A stretch of DNA of 64,000 nt from Anaeroplasma sp902783745 (GCA_946617655.1 CAMOKL010000001.1:124001-188000); one strand, 5' to 3'. Numbered from the stretch's first letter, positions 24,951 to 34,042 are shown. The notes: a model not told the origin generated them from the letters alone. Numbers and translations: made by a program.

Positions 24951-26477
24951 TTACTTTTTAATAATAATTGATTCTGATGTCATATCAGCTGGCTTTTCAA
25001 TTCCTAATAATTCAAGCATTGTTGGTGCTAAATCAGATAAAATACCATCACGAATCTTAATGTTCTTATCTGTAATAACTACAGGAACTGGATTTGTTGT
25101 ATGAGCTGTAAATGGCTTACCATCTGCATCTCTTAACTTTTCAGCATTACCATGGTCAGCAGTAATTACTGCAACACCACCAACTTGATCTAATGCTCTT
25201 ACAACATCACCAACACATTGATCAACTGCTTCAACAGCCTTAACTGCAGCAGGAATAACACCAGTATGTCCTACCATATCGCAGTTAGCGAAGTTTAAGA
25301 TAATCATATCATATTTTTCTTCTTTAATTGCAGCAACAACCTTATCTCTTACCTCAAATGCTGACATTTCAGGCTTTAAGTCATATGTTGCAACCTTAGG
25401 TGAGTTAACTAAGATTCTATCTGCACCCTTAATTGTTCTATCCTCACCACCATCATAGAAGAATGTTACGTGAGCATACTTTTCAGTTTCTGCAATTCTT
25501 AATTGAGTCATATTATTATTTGCTACAATATCACCCATTAAGTTAGTAAGCTTTTGTACACCAAATGCTAATTCACCTAAAACTGTATCACTATATTTCA
25601 TCATAGAAACAAAGAAAGTCTTCTTAGGTCCCTTTGTTGTATCAAGCTTATAAGGCTTTAATGGATTATAAACTAAACCATTTGGATTAGATAATGCTGT
25701 TGCAATTTGAATTGCACGGTCAGGACGGAAGTTTGCAAATACAACTGAGTCACCATCTTCAATCATACCATTCTTATCAGAAATAAATGGTACCATAAAT
25801 TCATCTGTAACATCTTTTGCATAAGATGCTTTAATTCCTTCAAATGGATCACTATAATATTCACCAATTCCTTGAGTCATTGCATCATAACCCTTTTGGA
25901 TTCTATCATAGTTCTTATCTCTATCCATTCCATAATATCTACCTTGTACTGTTGCAACATGTACATTAGAACCATCAATTATTTCTTTAATGTATTTAGC
26001 TGCAGACTTAGGTGCAACATCTCTACCATCTAAGAATGCATGGAAATATACATCCTTAATTCCCTTTTCATGTGCTAAATTAGCAATTGCACAAATATGA
26101 GGAATAGCTGCATGAACACCACCATCAGATGCTAAACCTAATACATGGAACTTCTTATTGTTCTTTATTGCATTATCAATTGCATGATTTATAGCTTCAT
26201 TGTTCTTAAAATCTCCACTCTTAATAGAATTATTTATTCTAGATAAAGACTGATAAACAATTCTACCTGCACCAAGATTCATATGACCAACCTCAGAATT
26301 TCCCATTTGACCTTCAGGTAATCCTACAGCTTCACCTGATGCTTGTAATTGATGAGTGTCATATTTAGAAAAAATTTCATCAAGATTTGGCTTCTTAGCA
26401 AGTGATACTGCATTTGAATCAGATGGAGCGGCAAGACCATATCCATCCATAATAATTAAACAAACTGTTTTTTTCAT
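24951..26477 (-). CDS. gpmI: 2,3-bisphosphoglycerate-independent phosphoglycerate mutase
   Basis: Interconverts 3- and 2-phosphoglycerate, the step before enolase. 508 aa, the usual length of the Mn-dependent alkaline-phosphatase-superfamily enzyme. Motifs: LIIMDGYG at the N-terminus (metal ligand), GNSEVGHMNLGAGRIVYQ with the phosphorylated Ser, HAFLDGRDV, VQGRYYGMDRD, FANFRPDRA, ILNFANCDMVGHTG and TADHGNAE. ATG 26477 follows AAGAGGTATTTT. It lies near eno but with separate promoter and terminator. Confidence 0.97.
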   Translation of the reverse strand: MKKTVCLIIMDGYGLAAPSDSNAVSLAKKPNLDEIFSKYDTHQLQASGEAVGLPEGQMGNSEVGHMNLGAGRIVYQSLSRINNSIKSGDFKNNEAINHAIDNAIKNNKKFHVLGLASDGGVHAAIPHICAIANLAHEKGIKDVYFHAFLDGRDVAPKSAAKYIKEIIDGSNVHVATVQGRYYGMDRDKNYDRIQKGYDAMTQGIGEYYSDPFEGIKASYAKDVTDEFMVPFISDKNGMIEDGDSVVFANFRPDRAIQIATALSNPNGLVYNPLKPYKLDTTKGPKKTFFVSMMKYSDTVLGELAFGVQKLTNLMGDIVANNNMTQLRIAETEKYAHVTFFYDGGEDRTIKGADRILVNSPKVATYDLKPEMSAFEVRDKVVAAIKEEKYDMIILNFANCDMVGHTGVIPAAVKAVEAVDQCVGDVVRALDQVGGVAVITADHGNAEKLRDADGKPFTAHTTNPVPVVITDKNIKIRDGILSDLAPTMLELLGIEKPADMTSESIIIKK

Positions 26478-26513
26478 AAAATACCTCTTTCCAAGTACAA
26501 ATTATATAATAAA

Positions 26514-27449
26514 TTAATCTAATCTTCCATTAATTTTTAAAAGATAATAATTATTAACGCTTTCAGCGCCAACCCATTTAATCATTGCAGAATCCTCTTC
26601 TGGATAATCATTATATCCCCAAGTTCCTATATGATCCCAAAGTCCATGACTTTTAATATTATCTATAATAAAATCAAGTTCATCATTCTTTAATTTGTTT
26701 AATTTTTCACTTTCTAAATATAAAGAAACATTTAAAGGTCTTACACATTCTTCATTTAAAAAATCATCTGTAACAATTTCTTCTGCCTTTAAAATAAGCT
26801 TTTCTTCTAATTTATTAATCTTATCACTAAATAAGCCTAAATCCTTAATAATTTTATAGAAAATATTAAAAGATTTCATTTCATACTTATTAAATGAAAC
26901 CCTATCATTTAATATATCATCTATTAATATTTCACTAAATTTTAAAGCCTTCTTATAATATGCTTTAGTTGGATTATTAAATAATAATGTATATCCAAAT
27001 ATTGCAGCTGTAGGATGATATCCTAATAATTCTTCATTTTCTTTTGTAAAAGAAAATATTTTTGCGTGTGCAAAATCATCATTTGTCTTTGTATTTGCAT
27101 ACCACTTATTATTATTAAAATCTGCTCTATTATATAAATAATTACATGCACGATTTACAATATTAAAAAACATTTCATTTTTAATATCATTACTACTAAA
27201 TCCTGCCATATATAATAAACGGAATGCTTCATAAATTTGATATACTGAAGTATTAGTATTGTAATTATCGATATAAAGACCTCCTTGGAATCCACCATCA
27301 GATGCCTGATAAAACATTAAACCATCAAGTACATATTCCTTAGGCATTGTACCATCTAACGTATTCATCATAATCATATCGATATCTCTTGATTTTAAAA
27401 CCATTTGTGAAGCAATTACTTCTTGCTTCTCTTTCGATAATGTTTTCAT
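26514..27449 (-). CDS. Hypothetical, possible alpha/alpha-toroid protein
   Basis: About 311 aa, soluble and helix-rich. The segment LDGLMFYQASDGGFQGGLYID resembles the Q-x-x-DGGF-type repeat of terpenoid-cyclase/prenyltransferase toroids. A Trp-rich C-terminus (HGLWDHIGTWGYND) could be a second such repeat. I do not see catalytic Asp-rich motifs, so an enzyme call is not supported. ATG 27449 (MKTLSKEK) has AGAGGT 9-10 nt upstream; a 7-codon longer frame lies before it. Divergent from the next gene; ends 36 nt before gpmI with no obvious terminator. Confidence 0.65.
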   Translation of the reverse strand: MKTLSKEKQEVIASQMVLKSRDIDMIMMNTLDGTMPKEYVLDGLMFYQASDGGFQGGLYIDNYNTNTSVYQIYEAFRLLYMAGFSSNDIKNEMFFNIVNRACNYLYNRADFNNNKWYANTKTNDDFAHAKIFSFTKENEELLGYHPTAAIFGYTLLFNNPTKAYYKKALKFSEILIDDILNDRVSFNKYEMKSFNIFYKIIKDLGLFSDKINKLEEKLILKAEEIVTDDFLNEECVRPLNVSLYLESEKLNKLKNDELDFIIDNIKSHGLWDHIGTWGYNDYPEEDSAMIKWVGAESVNNYYLLKINGRLD

Positions 27450-27539
27450 CTTTAAAACCTCTACTTTCACAAATAGTATTTTACAATAAATATAGTAAAA
27501 ATGAAATATTTATTTTATAATAAAATAAAAGGTGATTTT

Positions 27540-28391
27540 ATGAACAAAGAAATGATACATTATTATTTTTTTAAAAACTTAATAAATAGCCTACCTAATA
27601 ATATAATTAGTGAATTATCTTTATCTGATGATAAGATTTTTTATTATGCAAATATAATGTCAATTGATAAATATTATTCTATATTTTCATTAAGACGTGA
27701 TAAGGTTAAAATTCTATCTAAGATTAAAGAAAACTTTAATCAATTTTATACAAATTTATTAATTAATATATCTGAAAATAAAAATATAAATAATTTAATT
27801 TTTGCTTATTCTTTTTTAGCATATAATATGTTAGAAGAATATATAGGAAATTATGTAAATACATTTAAACCTTATAAATTAAATTATTATGAAGCATTAA
27901 ATATGATAGACCTATATTTTTATAAGAAAATATTTCCTAATCAAAAAAAGCCAAATATTAGAAGAGATTTTAAAGATTTATCATATGACTATAAAGTAGA
28001 TAAGCTTATGCATTCTGCAGTTGTTAAATCTATAAATCAAACAGGTGTTACACCATATTTTTATAGATGTAATAAAAAAAGAAATTTATTTTATAAGCAT
28101 TATAATAAATTCTATATAAAACCATTTATTTATTTAATTGATATATTTAGAAAAAATAAAAGGAATAAAGCTTATTATTATAAAAATAAAATTGATGAGA
28201 ATCTATTGAATAATTCTCATCAAGAATTTATTGTATCTGATATTAAATATAATTATTCAATTGATGAATTAATTGAATATCTAATTAAAGAAATGATTCC
28301 TACTTGTGAAATGATTAATAATTATTTAGCAGATGGAAATGATAAAGAAATAAGAATATATTTTAATATTCCTGATGAAAAGGAAATGTAA
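27540..28391 (+). CDS. Hypothetical, possibly a zinc-dependent phospholipase C-like relative
   Basis: 283 aa, very rich in Tyr, Asn, Lys and Ile. The general pattern recalls the zinc-dependent PLC family of Bacillota: N-terminal HYYFFKNLINSLPNN, then FAYSFLAYNMLEEYIGNYV, then the KLMHSAVVKSINQ helix. Most of the expected metal-binding His/Asp are not visible, so this may be a degenerate member or unrelated. ATG 27540 is chosen, directly preceded by GGTGATTTT; the frame from 27501 lies before that site. It is first of a plus-strand run, 17 nt before the DUF1538 gene. Confidence 0.5.
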   Translation: MNKEMIHYYFFKNLINSLPNNIISELSLSDDKIFYYANIMSIDKYYSIFSLRRDKVKILSKIKENFNQFYTNLLINISENKNINNLIFAYSFLAYNMLEEYIGNYVNTFKPYKLNYYEALNMIDLYFYKKIFPNQKKPNIRRDFKDLSYDYKVDKLMHSAVVKSINQTGVTPYFYRCNKKRNLFYKHYNKFYIKPFIYLIDIFRKNKRNKAYYYKNKIDENLLNNSHQEFIVSDIKYNYSIDELIEYLIKEMIPTCEMINNYLADGNDKEIRIYFNIPDEKEM

Positions 28392-28408
28392 TATTTTAGG
28401 AGTTTTAT

Positions 28409-29956
28409 ATGTTTTTTAAGTTTTTAGATAAGATAAAAGAGGCTATGACAACAGTATTACCTGTTAGTTTAATAATAATTATTTTATCATTTACTCCTCT
28501 TTACAATCTAAGTTTAACAGAAATTATAGTATTTATAATATCTTCTATCATATTAATGATAGGTATAGCATTATTCTCACTTGGTAGTGAGATAGCAATG
28601 GAGCCAATGGGACAAGCAATTGGATCTTCTTTATTTAAAAATAAAAAAGTATTGATAATTGTATTAATATGTTTTGTATTTGGATTACTTCTTACATTAT
28701 CAGAACCTGATGTATTTGAATTACAGGAGATGAGTGAAGGTATATCCCTACATTCTTTTACCCATTTTATGGGATTATATATTTCTATTGGTGCTGGTAT
28801 ATTTTTAGTTATAGGTATATTTAGAATTATATTTAAAATGGATTTAGGTATGATTCTATTCTTTAGTTATTTTGTTATCTTTAGTTTTATTACTATCCTT
28901 ATATATAATGGTAAGGAAGAAATGCTTGGAATGATATTTGATACTGGTGGTGTTACAACAGGTGCAATATCAGTTCCGTTCTTAATGGCATTAGGTATTG
29001 GTGCTTCACAAACTATTGGTGGTAAGAATTTTAAAGACAAATCATTTGGTCTTTTAGCTTTATGTAGTATTGGACCTATTATTGTAATATTAGTAAGAGC
29101 TTTTTTTATTAAAGATAATGAAATCACCTTTAATTTAGATAAGATTGAATATGGTATTGAAGATAATGGACTTGAAGTATTAACAAAAGCTTTAAAAGAA
29201 ATGGGAAAGCTAAGTTTAGAAATTTTTATTGGACTTGCGGTACTATTTATTATTTTCTTATTATTAAATAATAAATTTATTAAATTCCCTAAAAGTAAGA
29301 TAAAAGTTATACTTATCGGATTAATAATAACATTTATAGGTACTGTTTTATTCCTTACATCATCTTCTATCGGATTCCATCCAATTGGATTTGAAATAGG
29401 ATCTCAACTTGCAAATTATAATCCTATATGGTTAGTATTAATTGGGTTCTCACTAGGTATATTTGTATCACTCGCAGAACCACCAGTTCATATATTATGT
29501 CATAAGGTAAGTGATGTAACACAAGGCGGTGTTTCAAAGAAAAACCTACTTATTGCAATATCTATTGGTGTTGGTTTATCAATTGCGTTATGTATGATTA
29601 GAATTATATTTAATTTTTCTATTTTATATTTCTTAGTACCTGGTTATTTTATAGCATTAGGACTTGCAATATTTATTCCAAAAATTCATACTGCAATCGC
29701 ATATGATGCAGGTGGTGTTGCATCAGGTCCTGTTACATTAAGCTTAATATTACCACTCGCCATTGGTGCATCTTCTATCTTGCATAGCAGTAATGTTATA
29801 GCAGATGCATTCGGAATTGTCGCAATGGTTTCTTTAGTTCCTTTAATAACAATTCAATTACTTGGTTTAAAAGATATATTAAAAAAGAAAAAAATAATGA
29901 AAAATAGATTAAAGAATATAATTTCTGCAGATGATGAAAGGATAATTCGCTTTTAA
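28409..29956 (+). CDS. DUF1538 integral membrane protein (two tandem repeats)
   Basis: 515 aa, about 12-14 membrane segments in two homologous halves. Half one has FSLGSEIAMEPMGQAIGSSL, LTLSEPDV (97-102) and DTGGVTTGAISVPFLMALGIG (from 178). Half two has SIGFHPIGFEIGSQL, SLAEPPV and DAGGVASGPVTLSLILPLAIG (from 433). This doubled plan with SEP/AEP and D-x-GGV-x-x-G motifs is that of DUF1538. The transported species is unknown. Two PII-like genes follow immediately, which suggests a transporter or channel regulated by PII-type binding, by analogy with AmtB-GlnK or SbtA-SbtB. ATG 28409 follows AGGAGTTTTAT. Confidence 0.88.
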   Translation: MFFKFLDKIKEAMTTVLPVSLIIIILSFTPLYNLSLTEIIVFIISSIILMIGIALFSLGSEIAMEPMGQAIGSSLFKNKKVLIIVLICFVFGLLLTLSEPDVFELQEMSEGISLHSFTHFMGLYISIGAGIFLVIGIFRIIFKMDLGMILFFSYFVIFSFITILIYNGKEEMLGMIFDTGGVTTGAISVPFLMALGIGASQTIGGKNFKDKSFGLLALCSIGPIIVILVRAFFIKDNEITFNLDKIEYGIEDNGLEVLTKALKEMGKLSLEIFIGLAVLFIIFLLLNNKFIKFPKSKIKVILIGLIITFIGTVLFLTSSSIGFHPIGFEIGSQLANYNPIWLVLIGFSLGIFVSLAEPPVHILCHKVSDVTQGGVSKKNLLIAISIGVGLSIALCMIRIIFNFSILYFLVPGYFIALGLAIFIPKIHTAIAYDAGGVASGPVTLSLILPLAIGASSILHSSNVIADAFGIVAMVSLVPLITIQLLGLKDILKKKKIMKNRLKNIISADDERIIRF

Positions 29957-29957
29957 T

Positions 29958-30341
29958 ATGAAAAATGAAGAAAAAGATTTAAAGGCTCCTAAGAAGCTTG
30001 AAATATTATGTACTATAGTTCAAAGATCTAAAGCTGATTTTTATATGAATGCCTTAGAAGGATATGACATTAATTATCAGACATTATGTTATGCAAAAGG
30101 TAGTGCTCCTACTGAGGCTTTACAAAAACTTGGTATAACAGATGATAGTAAAGCTATTATATTTAGTCTTGTAAAAGAAGAAAAAATAAAAGAAATAACA
30201 AATCTTTATGAAGAAAAGCTTTTTAAAACACATAATGGTAGAGGTATTGCATTCACAATACCACTAGATTCAATAATTGGTGTTATGGTATATCGCTTTT
30301 TAGCAAACATTAAGGAGGATGAAAATGGATACAAAATATAA
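29958..30341 (+). CDS. PII-like regulatory protein, first copy
   Basis: 127 aa, one nucleotide after the DUF1538 stop and therefore coupled to it. The ferredoxin-like PII fold is suggested by the alternation EILCTIVQRSKADFYMNALEG (strand, helix), a T-loop-sized region around CYAKGSAPTEALQKLG, KAIIFSLVKEEKIKEITNLYEEK, and the C-terminal GRGIAFTIPLDSIIGV. The last motif recurs in the next gene as NGIAFSIPIDNLVGL. The T-loop lacks the GlnB uridylylation Tyr context. Probably a small-molecule-responsive partner of the membrane protein. Confidence 0.72.
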   Translation: MKNEEKDLKAPKKLEILCTIVQRSKADFYMNALEGYDINYQTLCYAKGSAPTEALQKLGITDDSKAIIFSLVKEEKIKEITNLYEEKLFKTHNGRGIAFTIPLDSIIGVMVYRFLANIKEDENGYKI

Positions 30342-30639
30342 TTTAATAGTATGTATTGTTAATTCTGGATTTAGTGAATTAGTAATGGAAGCTGCAAGAA
30401 ATGCTGGTGCAACAGGCGGTACAATACTAAACGCTAGAGGTACTGTTAAGGAAGAGGCTGCAAGTATATTCAATATACCAATTCATCCAGAAAAGGATAT
30501 GATATATATTATTGTTAAAACTGAAATAAGAGATAATGTCTTACATGAATTATATAAAACAGTTGGATTATCTAAGGAATCAAATGGTATTGCATTCTCA
30601 ATACCAATCGATAATCTTGTAGGACTTGGAAAAAAGTAA
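30325..30639 (+). CDS. PII-like regulatory protein, second copy
   Basis: 104 aa, overlapping the first copy by 17 nt. ATG 30325 is chosen because AAGGAGG lies 7 nt upstream; the ATG at 30319 is inside that site. The layout is LIVCIVNSGFSELVMEAARNAG, GATGGTILNARGT (PII strand 2 and start of the T-loop), DMIYIIVK, a helix, and NGIAFSIPIDNLVGL. GATGGTILNARG strongly recalls the PII and PII-NG families. With the first copy it could form a heterotrimer or two separate sensors. No GlnA or Amt gene is nearby. Confidence 0.8.
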   Translation: MDTKYNLIVCIVNSGFSELVMEAARNAGATGGTILNARGTVKEEAASIFNIPIHPEKDMIYIIVKTEIRDNVLHELYKTVGLSKESNGIAFSIPIDNLVGLGKK

Positions 30640-30640
30640 A

Positions 30641-30676
30641 GGGTATATAGCAACACGCTATATACCCATATTTTTT
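30641..30676. terminator. Terminator at the end of the DUF1538/PII run
   Basis: GGGTATATAGC-AACAC-GCTATATACCC, an 11-bp perfect stem followed on the plus strand by ATATTTTTTATATTTT. It also sits at the 3' end of the convergent 70-aa gene. Confidence 0.88.
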
Positions 30677-30887
30677 ATATTTTATTAAGCATACCTTTTG
30701 AAGATAATACTAAAATACCTAAGAGTAATACAATAACAATATGTATAAAAATACCTAATCTTGCACCATTCTTAGTATAAGTTCTCCCATTTATTGCAAA
30801 TGCAAATCCTAATACGCCTAAAAATAAGCATAAAAAGAATCCTCTAGAATAAGAACCTCTTTTCATTTGTAATTCTACATCATGCAT
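30675..30887 (-). CDS. Small membrane protein (70 aa)
   Basis: Two hydrophobic segments (about 17-33 and 45-62) joined by a basic loop (NGRTYTKNGARLG). The pattern is like small two-helix TM proteins of unknown role. ATG 30887 follows GGGGGCAATTAAA. It is preceded by the yqeK-rsfS fusion with a 20-nt gap, so it is likely the last gene of the yqeGH run. Confidence 0.65.
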   Translation of the reverse strand: MHDVELQMKRGSYSRGFFLCLFLGVLGFAFAINGRTYTKNGARLGIFIHIVIVLLLGILVLSSKGMLNKI

Positions 30888-30907
30888 TTTAATTGCCCCC
30901 TACTAAT

Positions 30908-31807
30908 TTAGTCTTCTATTAATTTACTTGGAATATCCATATAAAGCTTTTCAATCTCAAAATGATTACGTTCTTCTTTTGTAAATACAGATACTACAAT
31001 TGAATTACAATCAACTAATACCCAACTTGAATTAAGACCTTCTACTTTTCTAATATTTAATCCAGAAGACTCTAAATCTTCTAAATATCCTATAAATGAT
31101 GAAGCTTGACGCTCACTTGATACTGAAGCAACAATCATAGTATCATAAAAAGGACTTCTTTCTTTCATATCATAAACTATAATATCTTCACATCTAACCT
31201 TTTTAAGTGCGTCTATAACCTTATCAATCATTTCATTCTCTACCTTTTCCTTATAAATATTAAATACCTCTACTTGACTTGGATGAGGTACCTCATTATT
31301 TTTTAAAACTACATCTATAGTATACATAAGAGATTTATAAATTGCTAGATTAAATTTACCATCTAATAAAATTTTTCTACATTCTATACAATTTTCATAT
31401 GTTCTATTCTTTTCAGTATAATCAGAAATCATTATAATTTCTTCTAATGGTGACATATTTTTTCTACCAAAAACATGATATCTTATTGCATTATAAATAT
31501 CTATATCATCACCTATTAATTCCTTATACCAATATGCTGAAAGATATGCGTGATATAAAAATGGATATTTCTCACATTCTTCTATATCTTCTTTTGATAA
31601 ATATTTATATGCCTCTTTAAAATCATCATATTTAGAATAATCATGCATCAAACCTGCAATTCTAGCCTTAATAGGATCTACTCCCATTTTCTTAGCTAAG
31701 AATTCAGCCATTTCTGCAACACCATAGATATGAGTTAATCTCTTATCATGGATACCTTTCATTTTATTAGTTATAATTTCATATGCTTTATCGCTAGATG
31801 ATTGCAT
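30908..31807 (-). CDS. yqeK-rsfS: Fused YqeK (HD hydrolase) and ribosomal silencing factor RsfS
   Basis: 299 aa with two domains. Residues 1-188 are a YqeK-type HD hydrolase: H26 in RLTHIYGV, the HD pair H55-D56 in GLMHDYSKYD, and RYHVFG near 110. This family hydrolyses diadenosine tetraphosphate. Residues 192-295 match RsfS: IDALKKVRCEDIIVYD, SPFYDTMIVASVSSERQ, KVEGLNSSWVLVDCNSIVVSVF and ERNHFEIEKLY. RsfS binds L14 and blocks subunit joining. The two are normally separate adjacent genes; here there is no stop or frameshift between them. It overlaps yqeH by 14 nt; nadD, usually beside yqeK, is absent. Confidence 0.88.
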   Translation of the reverse strand: MQSSSDKAYEIITNKMKGIHDKRLTHIYGVAEMAEFLAKKMGVDPIKARIAGLMHDYSKYDDFKEAYKYLSKEDIEECEKYPFLYHAYLSAYWYKELIGDDIDIYNAIRYHVFGRKNMSPLEEIIMISDYTEKNRTYENCIECRKILLDGKFNLAIYKSLMYTIDVVLKNNEVPHPSQVEVFNIYKEKVENEMIDKVIDALKKVRCEDIIVYDMKERSPFYDTMIVASVSSERQASSFIGYLEDLESSGLNIRKVEGLNSSWVLVDCNSIVVSVFTKEERNHFEIEKLYMDIPSKLIED

Positions 31808-32888
31808 TTGTAATTAATACCTCTGTTCCTTTTATATATCTAACTTTTATCTTACATTTACCTAAAATAGTTATAAAACCAAAGCCACTAAACCATATGG
31901 CTTTTTTCTTTTTACCATCAAATTCTATTTCTTTTATTTCATATGATATATTTAAAACCTCTTCTTTTGTTGGAGGTAATAATACATCACCAATTCTATT
32001 ATTTAATAAATCATCGACTCTTGATGTATTAGTCTTATGAATTTTAATATCATTTGATGCATATATTATCGCAGTAGAATCACCTTTATCTAATACTTCA
32101 ATTGATGCTAGGCCACCAATAAATAAAGCTAAATTATCGTCTAAAGGATAAGTCTTAGGTTTTAATTCTGTTTTAGGCATAATCTTTTCATAAGATTTAG
32201 GTAATAATTTACCTAAAACATCATAATCATTAATTAAGCCTGGAGTATCTACAAGCTTACCATTATCATTAAAGAATGGAATATTAATTTCATTTAAAGT
32301 TGTACCTGGAATAACAGATGTTGAAATTGTATCTGTCTTTATAGAATATTCATCTCTTAAAATCGCGTTAATAAGTGATGATTTACCTACATTTGCACTA
32401 CCTACAAAATAAACATCGCTATCTTCTTTTCTAAACATTTCAATTAAAGAAACTAAATCTTTTATAAACAATCCATTTTTAGAAGATACAACCATAGATG
32501 CTAAAACCTTAAATGATTTTGACATACATTGATGATTCAACCAATCAACAATCTTTAAAGGTACTGTTGAATGAGGGAAAATATCAAATTTATTTGCGAC
32601 AAGAATTACATTTCTATCTCTTAGACGATTAATCATGTCATCTCTAAATGTATTTTTAAATTGGAATATATCAACAACATAAATAATTAATCCATCTTTT
32701 TTTAATACATTATCGATTACTCTAATATAATCTTCATTAGTTGCGATAATTTTAGGTAATTCGTTATAATGAATCATTTTATAGCATCTCATGCAATATT
32801 TTGTTTTATCATTAATTTTAGGTACAAATCCAGGCTTATTATCATCAGTATCCTGAATAATCGCACCACAACCATTACATTTAATCAT
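31794..32888 (-). CDS. yqeH: Ribosome-biogenesis GTPase YqeH
   Basis: 364 aa circularly permuted GTPase needed for 30S assembly. An N-terminal zinc finger (C4, C7, C32, C35) is followed by G-motifs in permuted order: NKFDIF (G4) comes before GSANVGKSSLIN (G1) and DTPGLI (G3). The C-terminal domain is family-typical. It overlaps yqeG at the start (TAATG) and the yqeK-rsfS fusion at the end, giving a tightly coupled yqeG-yqeH-yqeK/rsfS operon. Confidence 0.95.
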   Translation of the reverse strand: MIKCNGCGAIIQDTDDNKPGFVPKINDKTKYCMRCYKMIHYNELPKIIATNEDYIRVIDNVLKKDGLIIYVVDIFQFKNTFRDDMINRLRDRNVILVANKFDIFPHSTVPLKIVDWLNHQCMSKSFKVLASMVVSSKNGLFIKDLVSLIEMFRKEDSDVYFVGSANVGKSSLINAILRDEYSIKTDTISTSVIPGTTLNEINIPFFNDNGKLVDTPGLINDYDVLGKLLPKSYEKIMPKTELKPKTYPLDDNLALFIGGLASIEVLDKGDSTAIIYASNDIKIHKTNTSRVDDLLNNRIGDVLLPPTKEEVLNISYEIKEIEFDGKKKKAIWFSGFGFITILGKCKIKVRYIKGTEVLITNAII

Positions 32889-33445
32889 TAAGCTTCATCA
32901 AACTCCTTAAGTTTAGTTTCATATATATCTTTATATTTTTTTCTTTTCTTAATTCTATTTAAAAAGAATTGTTCAATTCTTCTATTATTCTTTGTAATAT
33001 TAATCTCTGTAGATTTATCCTTAGGATATATTAAACAAGTTTTAATCTTACATCTATTACCACCTAATATATCAGTCATTAGCTGATCACCCATAATCAT
33101 GATTTCATCATTATTATATTTCTTTTTAGCAACTTTATTTATTGCTTTCTTAATACCTCTTTTTAAAGGCTTAGTTGAGAATTTAACACAAGGAATATTA
33201 AAAGCTTTCGCAAAATTTGTAACTCTTTCTTTTCTTGAATTAGAAACTAATATAAATTCAAATCCAATTGCTTCTACTTTGGCCTTAAATTCGAATAATT
33301 CTTCTGTAGGCATTGTTTCCTTATATGTAATTAGAGTATTGTCTAAATCTGTTAAAATAAGCCTAATTCCAGAATCATATAATTCTTGTAAAGGTATTTC
33401 ATATATTGATTTGTAATAATATGTTGGTATTAGCTTTTTTAACAT
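32888..33445 (-). CDS. yqeG: HAD phosphatase YqeG
   Basis: 185 aa HAD-IIIA phosphatase. Motif I is LTDLDNTLITY (nucleophile and acid Asp), motif II VSNSRKERV, motif III lysine in KPLKRGIKKA, motif IV IMGDQLMTDILGG. Its cellular substrate is not established; it is conserved next to yqeH. ATG 33445 follows AAGGAGTTTAT. First gene of the operon. Confidence 0.93.
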   Translation of the reverse strand: MLKKLIPTYYYKSIYEIPLQELYDSGIRLILTDLDNTLITYKETMPTEELFEFKAKVEAIGFEFILVSNSRKERVTNFAKAFNIPCVKFSTKPLKRGIKKAINKVAKKKYNNDEIMIMGDQLMTDILGGNRCKIKTCLIYPKDKSTEINITKNNRRIEQFFLNRIKKRKKYKDIYETKLKEFDEA

Positions 33446-33495
33446 ATAAACTCCTTATTTAAAATTCTTTGATATTATAACATAAAAAAACATAT

Positions 33496-33526
33496 AAAAA
33501 AATGGGTAAGCTTTTAACTTACCCAT
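33496..33526 (-). terminator. Terminator after the 169-aa membrane protein
   Basis: Minus strand ATGGGTAAG / CTTACCCAT, a 9-bp stem with a 7-nt loop, followed by TTTTTTT. Confidence 0.9.
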
Positions 33527-33532
33527 AAATAA

Positions 33533-34042
33533 TTACTTTAAAGCTTCAACAACTGGTTGAGTCTTTATAGACTTTCTATAAATTACTTCATCAATTGCTG
33601 TTAAACCTAAATTAATTGTTAATAATAGAATTGAAATATATGGACCTTGTGCTAAATAATATTCATTTAAATATTGTTTAGAAGCAAGTGTAGTTGTATT
33701 TAGCATTAAACCTGTTGCACCTAAAATAAAGAAAATTATAGATGCTAATAATAAAATACCAATTACTATATTAATATAGAAACGGAAATTATATTTTAAG
33801 AAAAATCTTAATACTGTTAATAATACAATTGCAATAAAGAATATAATTATTAAAATTGCACCTACAGATACATTGAACCAATTATCAATTCCATAAAATG
33901 CTTCAAATCCTGTATAGAATGATCCTTCTGCTCCTTGATAACCAGGTAGTCTATAAATACAAGGTAAGAACATTAAGAAGAATGTACCAATGATTAATAA
34001 TGATTGAATTACTGGCATAATTAGTTTTTTAACTATTTTCAT
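33533..34042 (-). CDS. Hypothetical four-helix membrane protein
   Basis: 169 aa from ATG 34042, which has TGGAGG 8 nt upstream. Four hydrophobic segments: about 10-30, 58-80, 88-112 and 140-160. The loop after helix 1 is extracytoplasmic-looking and Gly/Tyr-rich (LPGYQGAEGSFYTG). I do not recognise a family. It lies 71 nt after the M3-like lipoprotein gene and may share its transcript. Confidence 0.65.
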   Translation of the reverse strand: MKIVKKLIMPVIQSLLIIGTFFLMFLPCIYRLPGYQGAEGSFYTGFEAFYGIDNWFNVSVGAILIIIFFIAIVLLTVLRFFLKYNFRFYINIVIGILLLASIIFFILGATGLMLNTTTLASKQYLNEYYLAQGPYISILLLTINLGLTAIDEVIYRKSIKTQPVVEALK

